Shown: positions 1 to 10,719, numbered from the stretch's first letter. The stretch: DNA of 64,000 bases from Chrysogorgia sp. JL179-B06 (GCA_035772405.1 JAYKKM010000351.1:977501-1041500), one strand, 5' to 3'. A program made the numbers and translations. Notes: a model not told the origin generated them from the sequence alone.

Positions 1-160
1 GCAATAATGTCAGCAAATGGTAAGACTTTCGGCTCTTCTCGGATAACGACCTTAAATCGTAAGCCCTCGGAACCCCTATAATTGGGCTTCTAGCCTGTTG
101 AGGTATTCCGTTCACCTGAGAGTGATAAATCTACGAAACTTAACTGAACATATAGAATTA
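1..160 (+). mobile_element. tRNA-derived SINE family 1, 3' part, cut by window start
   Basis: The segment matches the 3' body of the two fuller copies at 5644-5870 and 13507-13757. It shares the AGCAAATGGTAAGACTTTCG stretch, a block about AATCGTAGGCCCTCGGAA, and the end GAGTGATAAATCTA..AAACT. The tRNA-like head lies outside the window. Such elements move with LINE machinery and have no protein. Confidence 0.75.
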
Positions 161-689
161 AGATTTTATACATTTTGGCAACGCAAGTGATTTTATATTA
201 CATTTTAGTGTAATTGAAAGTTTTACCTTTTGTTAAAAACCATTAAGTGTATTTGTTTCAGTAAGCAGTTTTTTATAACTTGCCGAGTTGTGTTTTGTTA
301 GTAGCTGTTTCATAAAAGGCATGGCCGATTTGAACTGCTTGTCAGTTTTGTAATCACTTCTATGTTTTAGCCAGCAATAGCACTGCCGTTCGCGTATAAC
401 TTTCAACATTAATAATATTCCCATTTCTACTGTTACCTATATTTATCAAAATATTTTGACATCAATAAAAATAATTGATACTCTGTTCTATCTTTATAGA
501 AAAGAAAAAAACAACAACTTTGATTGTAATAATTCTTGCAACATGCTACTTACAGATGAGATAAATTCAAAGTATTCTTGAATAAAGTTGAATCAAGTGT
601 GCTCAATCGATTGTATTCTAGAAATCTAGTTTAAAAAAGGTAACTATAGGTCAAAATATTGCTCAGCAAGTCAGACGACGACGATCACG
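161..689. other. No recognisable feature
   Basis: AT-rich sequence with short open frames only. I see no domain, repeat copy or RNA. Confidence 0.5.
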
Positions 690-805
690 TCGACTATGAC
701 AACGACAACAACCGTGACTGTGACCATGATCATGACCATGACCATGACCATGAAGATGACCATGACCATGACCATGAAGATGATGATGACGATGACGATG
801 AAGTG
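690..805. repeat. Degenerate CATGAC / GATGAC low-complexity tract
   Basis: Repeated CATGAC and GATGAC units run for about 110 bases. If read on the plus strand they would give only Asp/His/Glu-rich residues, and no flanking coding context supports an exon. Confidence 0.8.
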
Positions 806-1235
806 CGGTTACAGTTACGGTGACAATGTTGATACAATGTAGAATACGTTATACGACATTTGTTTTAAACTTACAAATACGAAAGCCTTGGAGTATGGTC
901 AAATAATTCTTTTGGTATCAGCGTAATATTGTTCTTTGACATATCCCTATGAATTAATAAATATATCATTCTAGCACCGAAAAGATTCCTCACAACGACT
1001 CACAGAGTGTAAATTCCATATATAGAGTGTAATATATATATTTATACAATAACCTGTTTACTACGCGCATTTTCATTGGTTGTTGGCCATGATCTATTAG
1101 AGGACAGATGCACAGATGACGTAAGCTCACGCCAGATCACGTCAGCCGACTGCTTTTATCTTTTTTCATTCCCCAGAAAATCGCCAAAGAGCTAGTAAGT
1201 CTTTTGAATGTTTGTTTTCAATTTTTATTGTATAA
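806..1235. other. No recognisable feature
   Basis: AT-rich intergenic sequence. No protein similarity or repeat copy was recognised. Confidence 0.45.
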
Positions 1236-1347
1236 AACAAATAGATTCCATTTTGCCGTTGTCTAGTTATAGATGCACAGAGGACGTCAGAACGTGGTAA
1301 GACTATCTATAACTGAACAGACAACGGTAAAATGGAATCTATTTGTT
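1236..1347. mobile_element. Short foldback (MITE-like) element
   Basis: Two inverted arms (1236-1273 and 1303-1347) share ATAGATTCCATTTTGCCGTT against its reverse complement. The loop is about 30 bases. No transposase is present and the target duplication is not clear. Confidence 0.7.
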
Positions 1348-1529
1348 AAATATATATAATTAATACTTACAACCACTCTAGCTGCACTGTCCCGGAGAAT
1401 AACCGTGATGGAATCGTGGTGATATTATTCTCAGCAAAATCACTATAAATTTTTTTAAAACAAGCAGTTGTTGCGCGTATTTATTAGTTTGGTTATTTTT
1501 TCGTATGCTAGTTATATGGCATTATGTAA

Positions 1530-1627
1530 TAGATAAGCACCGAGAACGAGGGATTTATGCGGTATATCTATGATATCAGATTTATGCTGTATATCGCATA
1601 AATCCCGACGTTCGAGGTGTTTATCTG
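1530..1627. mobile_element. Short foldback element
   Basis: The inverted arms 1530-1568 and 1587-1627 carry GGGATTTATGCG and CGCATAAATCCC with flanking AGATAAGCACC / GGTGTTTATCT. It is probably a MITE or a hairpin relic. Confidence 0.65.
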
Positions 1628-1736
1628 ACTTATTATTACATTGAGGAGGTTTCCTACAAAGTTTTGTCGATTTTGTACAACTTGGACAAAGATTTTCCTA
1701 GTTTTTTCTTCGTTTCTTATCTTATTAGTATTCATA

Positions 1737-1807
1737 GGGATGTATGGCGCATACATCCCGCGGTACATCAAAGGAAACCGTGTTTGGATATCAGGATATC
1801 CAAACAC
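1737..1807. repeat. Two adjacent perfect hairpins
   Basis: 1737-1759 has a 10-bp perfect stem (GGGATGTATG / CATACATCCC) around a GCG loop. 1780-1807 has a 13-bp perfect stem (GTGTTTGGATATC) around a 2-base loop. Both lie inside an otherwise unremarkable open frame, so they may be replication-slip palindromes or element ends. Confidence 0.8.
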
Positions 1808-1978
1808 CTCGAAGTTTGTTAAAAAACCTAGGGTTTCGATTACGTTATATATAATATTAAAATATAGATGTATGTATGCGTGTGTGATGTGCCTATGTAT
1901 ATAGGGTGTATGAATATATATGTATGATATGCATATAGGGATACGTGCATGTGCATGTGCATGTATGAGCATTTTCAT

Positions 1979-2077
1979 TAGCATGTGCACAAGGTAAGGC
2001 GGAGCAAAATTATAAAGAAATTTAAACATCATAATGCAGTCACGATAAGCTTTAAGTGTACGTAAATGTATGTGCAT
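1979..2077 (-). pseudogene. Possible LINE ORF2 C-terminal scrap
   Basis: Minus-strand translation includes IMMFKFLYNFAPPYLVHML. This resembles the region after the reverse transcriptase of cnidarian LINEs, which typically shows K.LNGLAPPYL. Only about 30 residues are visible, so chance similarity is possible. Confidence 0.3.
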
Positions 2078-2079
2078 GA

Positions 2080-3057
2080 TTTATATATAAATTATATAAA
2101 TTATATGCTGCTGGTAAAGCATAATAATAAATATAGAGGGTTACAAGTTCGATATCCGTCCAGGAAAATATTCTGAGGATTTGAGCTTGAATATCATGCA
2201 TATATCGTCTTCCACTCCAATTATTCTCATTCATTACAACAGGAAAATCTTATTGTTTATCAGACCTTTTCAATTGTGTTAAACATTCAACAATTTCAAA
2301 TGCATAAAGCTAGAGCTAACTCTACTTACATTGAAGAAAGCTTGTGAGAATGTTTGAATAGTCCCTCTGGAATATCACTTATGTCGTTGGCTACTAGAAC
2401 ACTAAAAGAAAGTATGAAAAGAGTGGTTGCTTACACCATAAAATTCTTTCTTCGATGGGACGTACGTAAAATGCACTATAAAAAAGAGCGTTAGGCATGT
2501 TTTCACAGTTTGAAAACGCCTATATATGTGGGATAGTTAAAGTGAATATTTAACTAGGTAATATCATAATTAACTCCGTCTCTATTGTTATTAATAGGGC
2601 ATACAACCCTAAATTCTCTCACCAGCATGCATACTTTTAATAATTTTCCCTCATTAACATGCATGAGCAAACATGCAAACCAATGCTTCACAAGTTAATC
2701 AACATTACTTTCGGTGACAAACGAGAAACGCTTTTCGGTCATTCCCAGCTTCTTCAACGTCGAACGAAATTAATGCTTAAATGCTCAACAACTGTTTTTA
2801 TACAACAATAACCCACCAATTCGAAATGCCTGTACTCAATCCCAAAATAATTTCAAATAATACAAATTATATTTCCTCGTTAGTAATATAGTAGAAAATA
2901 GTACAATAACACGTCGGAAATTTGTGATTAAATGTCTGTCAAGCCTCGAGAATTGGTGAAAGATCCTCGGAGATCGGCACTTCCAGAAACCTCCATCAGT
3001 TTACGCTTCGCGGTCGGTCGATTTTGTCATCACTCGTATGATTTTGGCATTATAGGC
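2080..3057. other. No recognisable feature
   Basis: AT-rich sequence without convincing exon, repeat copy or RNA. Nothing I can support. Confidence 0.45.
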
Positions 3058-3062
3058 CACTT

Positions 3063-3150
3063 TCATAATGGCGGCTAGTCTAAGTATTCTTTTATATGTA
3101 TGCAAATTAGCCTTTCTGGCCTCGTTTCAAAGCAAAGATTCTTTGGAATT
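3063..3150. mobile_element. Half copy of the foldback element at 3859-4042
   Basis: TCATAATGGCGGCTAGTC, TATTCTTTTATATGTATGCA and AATTAGCC..CTCGTTT line up with the left arm of the 3859-4042 element. The right arm is missing. Confidence 0.65.
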
Positions 3151-3783
3151 ACAGACACACCAAGGAAGGTTTAAATGATTATAAAAGATAAACACAATGC
3201 GAAACAAACACAAATAACTTCTTAAAACTCAGTAAAAGACTAGCATACAATGAAAGCGAAAGTGCGTAATCTGCATAAAGAAGAAGGGGGCGTAAATGAG
3301 TATTCGGGAGATTCTGCCCATATTTTAGCAACCAAGTGGCTATATTCAAATTATTATTTTTCCACTTTAATATTTGATGGTCAGTTGGAAGACAACTCAT
3401 GCACTTTGTTCAAGTTTCATTATATTGAAATTAAATTGATTTATTCTCATAAATAAATGTTCCATGCTATCATCGTTACATTCTTCATCAAAATTGCGAA
3501 TGATTATTAGTGAACCAACAGAGGTAAGTAATTTTCCTCCTCCACGCCGCAATGTAAAAATAAACTAAAAGCGAGATTTTGTTGGTTTTGTCAACTCTCG
3601 AGTTTAACACCCTCGCGTCTTCCGGCCTGGGATAAATAAACAAATAATTAACACTTACATTTTTTTTATATTTCGATTTTTGTGAAACAATCTTGGGGGG
3701 AGTATTTTAATCCTGTTATTGGTCAGAGTCCTAAATAAAGGTGACATTTCAATTTTATGTATAGTTTAAAATAAGAGTAGCCG

Positions 3784-3842
3784 TGTTTATCGGGAGTAAA
3801 AGACGAGGCGTTAGCCTAGCGTTTTAGACCCGATAAAACACT
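3784..3842. repeat. Hairpin with imperfect 15-bp terminal arms
   Basis: GTGTTTATCGGG at the left and CCCGATAAAACAC at the right flank an inner GAGGCGTTAGCCTAGCG that is itself partly palindromic. It could be a very short MITE. Confidence 0.55.
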
Positions 3843-3858
3843 GTTGCATCTAAATAAC

Positions 3859-4042
3859 CATAGACCTTATTCAAAAATGGCCGCCAAATTAATATTCTTT
3901 TATATGCATATAAATTAGCCCTTATGAACTCGTTTTCAGGTACGAAATTGAAAAGGATTCTTTCTTTAAAACGAGGTCATAAGGGCCATGATATGCATAT
4001 AAAAGAAATTTAAATAGTCGGCCATTTGTGAATAAGTCTATG
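3859..4042. mobile_element. 184-bp foldback MITE
   Basis: The termini are CATAGACCTTATTCAAAAAT and the reverse complement of CATAGACTTATTCACAAATG. The arms continue through TTCTTTTATATGCATATAAA and CTTATGA..CTCGTTTT, so nearly the whole element can fold on itself. A second, halved copy lies 0.8 kb upstream, which supports mobility. Confidence 0.8.
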
Positions 4043-4325
4043 ATGTTTACCAACTATTTCAGTGATTCAAGCCATTTTTGCCGAGAAAATCGCAGGAAAA
4101 GTTTATGTAAATAAGGACGAATCTATATCACTTATAAAGACACCATACGGTCATGATTTTCCTTTGTGTTTTCCTGATTTTTTAATGTTTTTGAAATTCC
4201 GAGAAAAATTATATACCAAATGGCTACATTGATATAAAATAAATGTTGGGGATTGTCAAGAAAGGAAGTGGGTCACCATGCGGGAGCTGGTGGCTGTTTC
4301 TTCACCATAATTGTAAAGAAAAATT

Positions 4326-4540
4326 TATTTTTTTAATTTTATTTAAACAAATTTGCCCAAAGGCAGGTGCAACTGCAAAAGGACACGAGGTCCCATACTA
4401 GATAGTACACCTGACATATCACAAAATAAAATAACCTAATACATGATAATAATAACATTATGTTACATTAGTACAATCTACAGACACGTGTTTCGCTGTT
4501 CCACAGCTCATCAGTGTAGCTTGGTACAATCTAGATATGG
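4326..4540 (-). mobile_element. Hammerhead-bearing repeat, probable retroelement piece
   Basis: Read on the minus strand, a complete hammerhead ribozyme (4471-4526) is followed by about 140 bases that end in an A-rich tail near 4326. Hammerheads of this kind with a palindromic stem III are known from Penelope-like elements and retrozymes. I see no coding sequence here, so this is a non-coding copy or a terminal-repeat remnant. Assignment to a class is inference. Confidence 0.55.
4471..4526 (-). ncRNA. Hammerhead ribozyme, all core residues present
   Basis: On the minus strand the order is: stem I strand CTACA, core CTGATGA (4514-4508), stem II GCTGT-GGA-ACAGC (4507-4495), core GAAA (4494-4491), palindromic stem III ACACGTGT (4491-4484), cleavage base C (4483), and stem I return strand TGTAG (4482-4478). 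Stem I pairs 5/5 and then continues after an internal loop through GTAC/GTAC. Every invariant core base is present. Because stem III is a self-complementary palindrome, efficient folding would be expected as a dimer, as described for newt satellite and Penelope-like hammerheads. Predicted cleavage is between 4483 and 4482. Confidence 0.85.
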
Positions 4541-4565
4541 GCATGAGAACTAATTATAACCACTG

Positions 4566-4690
4566 TACTAGCATCGCAGGGTCGCGGGTTCGATTCCAGC
4601 CGGAAGGCCTCTAAGTTGCATTTTTCGCAACTGGTCCCGGTTTGGTCTTAAAATGTATATATTCCAACACTCGAAATTTTCCTTCACCAT
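4566..4690 (+). mobile_element. tRNA-derived SINE family 2, 5'-truncated
   Basis: It shares TAGCATCGCAGGG, box B GGTTCGATTCC, GCAACTGGTCCCGGTTTGG and TCACCATAAATCCTTA with the copy at 43744-43912. The box A region is lost or degenerate here, so this copy is probably not transcribable. Confidence 0.75.
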
Positions 4691-4704
4691 AAATCCTTAG
4701 AATC

Positions 4705-4710
<6 letters not shown>

Positions 4711-4746
<36 letters not shown>
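4711..4746. repeat. (AT)n microsatellite
   Basis: About 18 uninterrupted AT units directly follow the SINE tail. Confidence 0.95.
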
Positions 4747-4748
<2 letters not shown>

Positions 4749-4749
4749 T

Positions 4750-5640
4750 GATAGTTAACTATCAACTCATATAAATTGATATTTTGTTACTTAACTGCCG
4801 TGATTATTACTTCAATGTTTTATATTTAAGATATCTCAGCGGGTGGTTATTTATGCGATACTCACAATTTTTCAAGTAGAGGTAAATTATTGAACGAAGA
4901 TTCCGAAATCTCTTCGATTTCGTTATTTTCAAGTAATCTATAAGAGAAAAGAAATCCAAAATCATTTTGGTGCAGGAGTGCGCGCTTGTTTGTACTATTA
5001 AATTATGATTTTTACTTTAAAATTATTATTATTTTGAACTATTGACATAATGAAAGCAAATAAGTGGGCAATACACGTACTGTATCTGAGCATTTTCTTA
5101 ACTCTGCTAAAACCAATTTTGCATGCTCACAGAAAGTACACATGTTACAATGGTAATAAATCTACCGTGATTTTGTCTGGCTTTATAAATGTCCTCGCAA
5201 GTATCATGCTGCTTTTTTAAGTACTCAAGATTGTTAATAAAGTCTGAAGTAAACACATTTTGGCAAATATATCTGCAATCAAACATACCGAAAAATTCGG
5301 ACTCTACATTTCAGCGCAACACCGTAATAGTATTAAAAAAGTTAGTCAACGAAATTGCTTAAAAATTTCTTTAACTAAATATCTTTTTATCGTTAAATAT
5401 CGGTCGATTATAGGAGCTGTCAATCGTTATAACTTTCTAGATACTTACAATATTTTTAAAGCAGTTGTCTCATTAAAACTTCCATTATGGATAGAACTGA
5501 TTTTGTTGAAAGCAAGGTCCAGTCTGATAAAGCAAATATTCATGGTGAGTGACAGCACTGCATTTGAGAAACTAAAGTGTTATGAAATATGGAAACTACT
5601 TGGGTGCTGTATACTGTGGTACTAATGAGACTAGTAAAAA
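4750..5640. other. No recognisable feature
   Basis: It contains a 121-codon open frame (5260-5625) with no recognisable domain and no codon-bias support. I treat it as chance. Confidence 0.45.
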
Positions 5641-5643
5641 CCC

Positions 5644-5870
5644 AGATGTTGTGGTCTAGTGGTTACAACGCATGTTTATGAGCTGGGAGACACAAGTTCA
5701 AATCCTGGGTCGCACAACCACTCAGGGTCTTAAAAATAATTGAGGAGAAAGTGCTGCCTTTTCAATAATACCAGCAAGACTTCGGGTCTTCTCGAATAAC
5801 GACCATAAATCGTAGGCCCTCGGAACCCGTTCGCCGAAAAGAGTGATAAATCTAATAAACTAAACGTCTA
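5644..5870 (+). mobile_element. tRNA-derived SINE family 1, near full length
   Basis: The head has box A TGGTCTAGTGGTTA (5652-5665) and box B AGTTCAAATCC (5695-5705), about 43 bases apart as in tRNA genes. The body then reads GGAGAAAGTGCTGCC, AATCGTAGGCCCTCGGAA and the tail GAGTGATAAATCTAATAAAC. RNA polymerase III would transcribe it. Copies at 1-160 and 13507-13757 define the same family. Confidence 0.85.
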
Positions 5871-6164
5871 GTATTTATATTGTTTTTACTATACACTAAT
5901 ATTTGACACTAACTTATAGCTTTAGTTTTGTGTTTCTCCGGCAGAGCTGCTAAATATTACTCGGTCGAAACCGTTTTGCGATTCGACGATGGCAAGTATT
6001 ATTTTTCTGACTCCAAATCTGGTTATGTCAAAAGTTGTTATGTCCGCCATTAATCGATCATGTTCCTAACCAGCGTATAAGGAAGTGACGCCAGACTTCA
6101 ACGCGAAGACTCCACATGGCTTATTCTTCAAGTAAATCCATAGTGATCAAGCAGGCCCGGAGCT
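5871..6164. other. No recognisable feature
   Basis: Nothing supportable. Confidence 0.4.
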
Positions 6165-6310
6165 ACGCCCTAAAAATCTTTATACGAGTTTCAGTCGGCA
6201 GAAGTTATATTTTTGACGTGTTCGATTTAAGACGGACAAGTAGAATCACACATTAACTTTTAGCACTTATCAGTTTAAATTAATTTAAAACTACCAAATT
6301 TAAGACTCAC
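6165..6310. repeat. Dispersed repeat X, left block of copy A
   Basis: GTTTCAGTCGG.AGAAGTTATA, GACGTGTTCGATTTAA, CGGACAAGTAGAAT and TATCAGTTTAAATTAAT are shared with 59730-59870. The rest of repeat X in this copy continues at 8538, after a LINE insertion. Confidence 0.8.
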
Positions 6311-6539
6311 AAATTTGATTTGAGTTGAATTGATTTAATAAATACTGTTTTACAATTATAGTTTAAAAAAACGGAATTGAATTCTTCCGTATTAACAAAG
6401 TTAAATATAAAAATCGTGATTTACAGAGAGATCAATACACTATGAGTAAAAAGATACAAGATTAAAATTTAAAATTTAAACATCTTCACTATTGAATGTA
6501 CTAGTAGCTGACGGGACAAAGCTCTTTAAATATCTGTTC

Positions 6540-8537
6540 GTTCTACATCTTGGCAACAACAGTGCAGTCAACTTTCTAAAGCTGTAATGGGTACTTCTCC
6601 AAGGGGGGACAAATTGGGACAATGCAGTTTATTTTGTGGCCAGGATTAAGCATGTTTTGGAACGAACGTTGGCACAATTGATTTCGGCGATCATGTAAGG
6701 AAGAAATGTTCGCTGATTTCAAAGCATCGTAATACGAGCTGGATGGAAAGATGATACGAAGCGCTCTCTTCTGGACGTGTTCTAGTTGTAAATCTAAGTA
6801 ATCAGGGAGGGAATAGTGCCACACCTCGCACGCGTATTCCATGATGGGCCTAATGCATGTGCAATAAATTTTTAATATATTTTTTATATATAACTTTTTT
6901 TGTAATTTCGTCGATATTTTTGTTCCATTTGAAGTCACTTGAAATCCAAACACCAAGTACAGTACCTGTAGTTTGATTTCCTTAACGACCTCAACAACTT
7001 TATGATCAATTATGATCGGTGGTACCGTAGGTGGATTAGTACTAAAGTTGACTAACAATTCTTTCGTCTTGGATGGATTTAATTTCATGTCGTTACGAGA
7101 CGCCCAACTAACACAATCGTTGACCTTCGATGGTAATCGAGATTGCGCATTTTTCGGAATAATCTCCCAAAGGATAGAGTCATCAACATACTTAACAAGG
7201 TTTTCGTGGGACCTCAAATCGTTAACCATGATGAGGAAAAGTAACGGTCCAAGCTTAGTCCCTTGAGGAACTCCAGCTGTAACAGATCTACAGTACATTC
7301 AGAAAAATGGCAACCAATTTTGACTCGCTGTGTTCTACTGGACAAGAAACTAGCTAGCCAATTCAAAAGAACAGAATGGACATTCATATCTTTAAGTTTG
7401 TTAAGTAGGATATTGTGGTTGATGCGATCAAATGCTTTGGAAAAGTCTAGTAAGCAAATACGTAAAGAGGATCCTGAATGGTCCATAGCCTCTTGCCATT
7501 TCTGAAGTTGATAAATAAGAGCCATAGTTGAGTTTGAACCTTTAAGGGATCCAAACTGCAAAGGTCAATATGATCGTAAATTGAATTTAACAGCCACTCG
7601 AATGGAAAAGCTTCCAAAAGTTTACTGACCACTGGTGTAAGGGAGATCGGTCGAAAGTCAGAGTCTACATCTAAAGCAGGAGCAGACTTGGGAATCGGAA
7701 CAACATCAGCGGTGTTCCATGAAGATGGAACGTGGCCCTCGTGGACAGATGAATTATAAATGGCACAGAGTGGACGACTCAAAGACACCGAGTTTTCTCT
7801 GAGTAACCAGGATGGAATATTATCAGGACCAGATGATGAATGAAGTTTCGAAGATGACAAAGATTTCTGCACATCGTCGACAGAGATGGAAAATTCGGGT
7901 GGAATTTCAGTAACCGGAATAGGAGTCCATTCTAATGGAGGAAGTGACGAACTCACAGCAACAAACTTCTCATTAAATAGGTTGGTTGGCTAAAGGTATG
8001 CCCGCGAATACGAAGAATCATTGTACAGCAGTGTAGAGATGGTTTTAGGAGCAGACAAGCCAGCTAATTTTTTTACTATGTTCCACCACTTTCTAGGGTT
8101 AGACGGTTCTCAATATCTGCGACATTATTCTCGAAAAAGGAACAACGCGCTTTCTTACATAGGCGATTAACATTGTTTCGATGAGATCTAAACTCGGCGA
8201 CATTTCCTCGAGACCATGCGGATTGTCTTTCAGTTTCGAAATAAGAAACTTAATCTCCATAGTAATCCAAGCTTTGTCGTTTGGTAACACTTTGATTTTT
8301 CTTAGGGGAATACAGGACGAGATAATTGAATCAAGTGTAGAGTTAAGAAGGGCAAGCTGTGCGTCCGACGATTGAAGATGGAGTAAAGTTGAACAATTGA
8401 CTTGATGAAGTAGCTCAGAGACTCGTCGACGATGGGAAGGTCGGGCATCTCTAACAAGACGGGTTTCACGCGAAGATGGCGAATGGTGAGGTTTCAGAGG
8501 ACACATGACAATTGAGTTATGATCAGAAAGGCAAATT
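6540..8537 (-). mobile_element. Non-LTR retrotransposon (LINE) ORF2 remnant, 5'-truncated
   Basis: The minus strand encodes, in order, the end of the APE-type endonuclease (SDHNSIVMCPL near 8510-8537), a linker, and a reverse transcriptase. RT motifs are DFRPISLTPVVSKLLE (near 7650), LLDFSKAFDRINHNILL (near 7430), GVPQGTKLGPLLF (near 7270) and catalytic YVDD (near 7190). The thumb/C-terminal part contains PIMEYACEVWH and VQKRALRI (near 6840-6750). An active element would copy its RNA at a nicked target. This copy has at least two frameshifts (around 7560-7450 and near 7290) and lacks most of the endonuclease, so it is dead. The clade is CR1/Jockey-like by feel; I could not place it precisely. 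It sits inside repeat X. Confidence 0.9.
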
Positions 8538-8633
8538 TCATTTCGTATTGAGAGTGCGTTATTAACGTAGGACTAATTAACCATTTCACCAGCTGACCAG
8601 GGTCATTTGAGGCACCCAACGGAAAATATTTTG
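8538..8633. repeat. Dispersed repeat X, right block of copy A (part 1)
   Basis: GAGAGTGCGTTATTAA.GTAGG, ACTAATTAACCATTTCACCAG and CCAACGGAAA.AATATTTTG match 60650-60890. In copy B the same block is split by a MITE at the position equivalent to 8603-8610 here. Confidence 0.85.
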
Positions 8634-9101
8634 CAATGGCGGATCAACGCACGTGGAGCGCGCCGCCTTTAAAATTCCGTAAACAAGTGTTTTCTGTTTT
8701 TTTATCATGTCAAGACGAAGTTGGAGTGATAAACGCAATATTATATGACAGACTTGTTTTGGTAGCTTATCCAATTTTCAGTCTCATAGATATTTTAACA
8801 TGGGTTCCAAGATAAAACGATGGACGTTTTCAGATGCCTAAAGATTGGTTCTGTACTACTTCTGAGTTTATATTAAAATGTTTCATAATCTTGATGCCCC
8901 TTTGTAATCGTGCATTTTTAGCAACGGCGTGGTGTCCTAATTTCGCCAAAATTATTATCAGAAATCGCCGGAAAAGTACTTCTGGGCTTTACAAAATTAA
9001 AAATTTTCCTGCGGGGGATTTCACCAGACCCCCCTAATCACCACAACGTGCTGATTCTTCATGTGCGCCCCCTCTTTCGAACAACCCTGTATCCGCCACT
9101 G
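8634..9101. mobile_element. 468-bp non-autonomous DNA transposon with 5-bp target duplication
   Basis: The terminal inverted repeats are CAATGGCGGATC at the left and, reverse-complemented at the right, CAGTGGCGGATA. The 5-bp direct repeat TTTTG flanks both ends (8629-8633 and 9102-9106). The unoccupied equivalent is visible near 60885-60895 in the other copy of repeat X, which reads AATATTTTGACAAGCTTCG. No transposase is encoded. The terminus resembles the CAGGGGCGG.TCCAG type common in animal hAT-like elements, although hAT would give 8 bp. Confidence 0.8.
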
Positions 9102-9190
9102 TTTTGACAGGCTTCGATCGATAGGATGTAGTCGGTACAAGCTAGTGCGTCAGTCGGTTGAAGTGAGCTTGCACACCCCCTGTGTACTGA
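9102..9190. repeat. Dispersed repeat X, right block of copy A (part 2)
   Basis: CTTCGATCGATAGGATGTA, GTCGGTACAAGCT.GTGCG and TTGAAGTGAGCTTG.ACACC match 60890-60965. Confidence 0.85.
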
Positions 9191-10085
9191 GTACGGTCCT
9201 GTGATCAAGGTCCTTTTTTCAAATTCTTCGTCTCAAAGGCTGGACATTTCATCTATTTCTCGAAGAAAACAAGTAACCTCGATTGAAATTCAGGCGTAGC
9301 ATTAAAAGTCTGACGTCACAAACAATATTACCTTTCGAAATCGTGGGCTCACTTGATAACGTTCTTAGTAATGGTGGCCTAAATAGTAGTGATCTCAGAG
9401 CTCAAAATACTTACTTCAAAATACTAAAGTAATATTACTTTTATTACTCGTTGTTTATATCATTCCATCGTTCAACAAATTCGCATGTTAAATTCTAGAC
9501 ATTATAATGAACAAGTTCAAGTGTCTCGCCATTCTTCAGATCCACAATGTAATCTTCCTGCGAGAGTTCTGTATGTAATTCTGGCAGTGATATACGCTTC
9601 CCTTGACAACAGCCTTTGTGAAGAACTCAGCACACAAGTTACCATACTCAAGTTCAATATCATAACAATTTTCAACAAGGTACTTTTCTTCTACTGACAA
9701 ATTGCGGGTATGAAGCACCTAAGAGAACTCTTTCATTCTATTTCTGTTATTTTTCAGTGGTGTATGGCCTTTGAACTGGGCATAAATGTAGGTATACAAC
9801 ATTTACTCCACTATTGTTGAGAGGACAGCTGGGAATCGAATTGAATGCTCGATATAATAAAAATGAATTGGCAATTTGTGAAGCCACAGTCTGTGTTCCA
9901 TGAAATAGCTTCAGTAACGCATAATAAAAGCCTAAAAAAATATAGGTTGAGTAGGCAGGCAGAGGTCCCCAGTCAATCACTGTCTGCAGTATAAGATGAC
10001 GGAGCTGGTGAACATCATAAGTCATATGAACATCACCATATTATAGTTCCTGAAAATTTTTAAAGTGTCTATAACGTATATATTT
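9191..10085. other. No recognisable feature
   Basis: Several 60-90 codon open frames on both strands, none with a recognisable domain. Confidence 0.4.
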
Positions 10086-10089
10086 ATAC

Positions 10090-10290
10090 AAAATATAAAC
10101 CTACTCGTACTTTAAGATCATCTAACCGAGATCTGCTTGAGCCAAAATCCAAAACGGTGACTAATGGAGACAGAGCATTCTCAGTTGCTGCACCAAAGCT
10201 GTGGAATTCATTGCCACAGGAAATTAGAAGCATTGATATTTTAAGTAGTTTTAAGTCAGCATTTAAGAATTTTCTTTTTTAAAATTAATA
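10090..10290 (+). mobile_element. LINE (CR1/L2-like) ORF2 C-terminal end and 3' end
   Basis: Frame 10100-10282 reads through to a stop with GDRAFSVAAPKLWNSLPQEI followed by SSFKSAFKNFLF, the standard last segment of CR1/L2-group ORF2 proteins. The same family appears on the minus strand at 23150-23588. The element is truncated to its last 60 residues, typical of incomplete reverse transcription. Confidence 0.85.
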
Positions 10291-10436
10291 GTTTTTTGTT
10301 CATAGTGGTAAGATATGTAGTAGGCTTTATCTTATAATGAAACTGTAATTACAATAGTTTTATTGTATGTAACATTAAGAATATATTGTTGTAAGAGCAT
10401 TGAGACTATAATTGTATAATGCTCCTAATACGTCTT

Positions 10437-10461
10437 TATTATTATTATTATTATTATTATT
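10437..10461. repeat. (ATT)n microsatellite
   Basis: Eight ATT units between the LINE 3' end and the foldback element. Confidence 0.9.
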
Positions 10462-10462
10462 T

Positions 10463-10719
10463 GTAATCTATGGAATGGATTATCCTGAGATAAAATGTAA
10501 TATATCTTGTCAGCTGAAAATGTCATCTTCATAGACTTTTTTGCTGTTAAAGTTGACGGAAATGACGTCAAATCGGGAATCTGTCTACATGAAAACCTCT
10601 TTACAGATGCCCGATTTGACGTCATTTCCGTCAACTTTAACAGCAAAAAGTCTATGAAGATTAAATTTTCAGCTGACAAGATATATTACAATTTAACTTA
10701 GGAGAATCCATAGATTATA
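10463..10719. mobile_element. 257-bp foldback element with long near-perfect arms
   Basis: The arms 10463-10577 and 10610-10719 run outward from a 32-base loop. Innermost they are identical (GCTGTTAAAGTTGACGGAAA and its complement), outermost they end in AATCTATGGA / TCCATAGATT. The arms therefore create twin open frames on opposite strands that both start Met-Ser-Ala-Glu-Asn. These are symmetry artefacts, not genes. Confidence 0.85.

Noticed and set aside
5260..5625. 121-codon open frame as a gene
   Set aside because: No recognisable domain, AT-rich codon content like its surroundings, no splice or repeat support.
10425..10701. Twin open frames on opposite strands starting Met-Ser-Ala-Glu-Asn
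   Set aside because: They are produced by the arms of one foldback element; symmetry explains their similarity.
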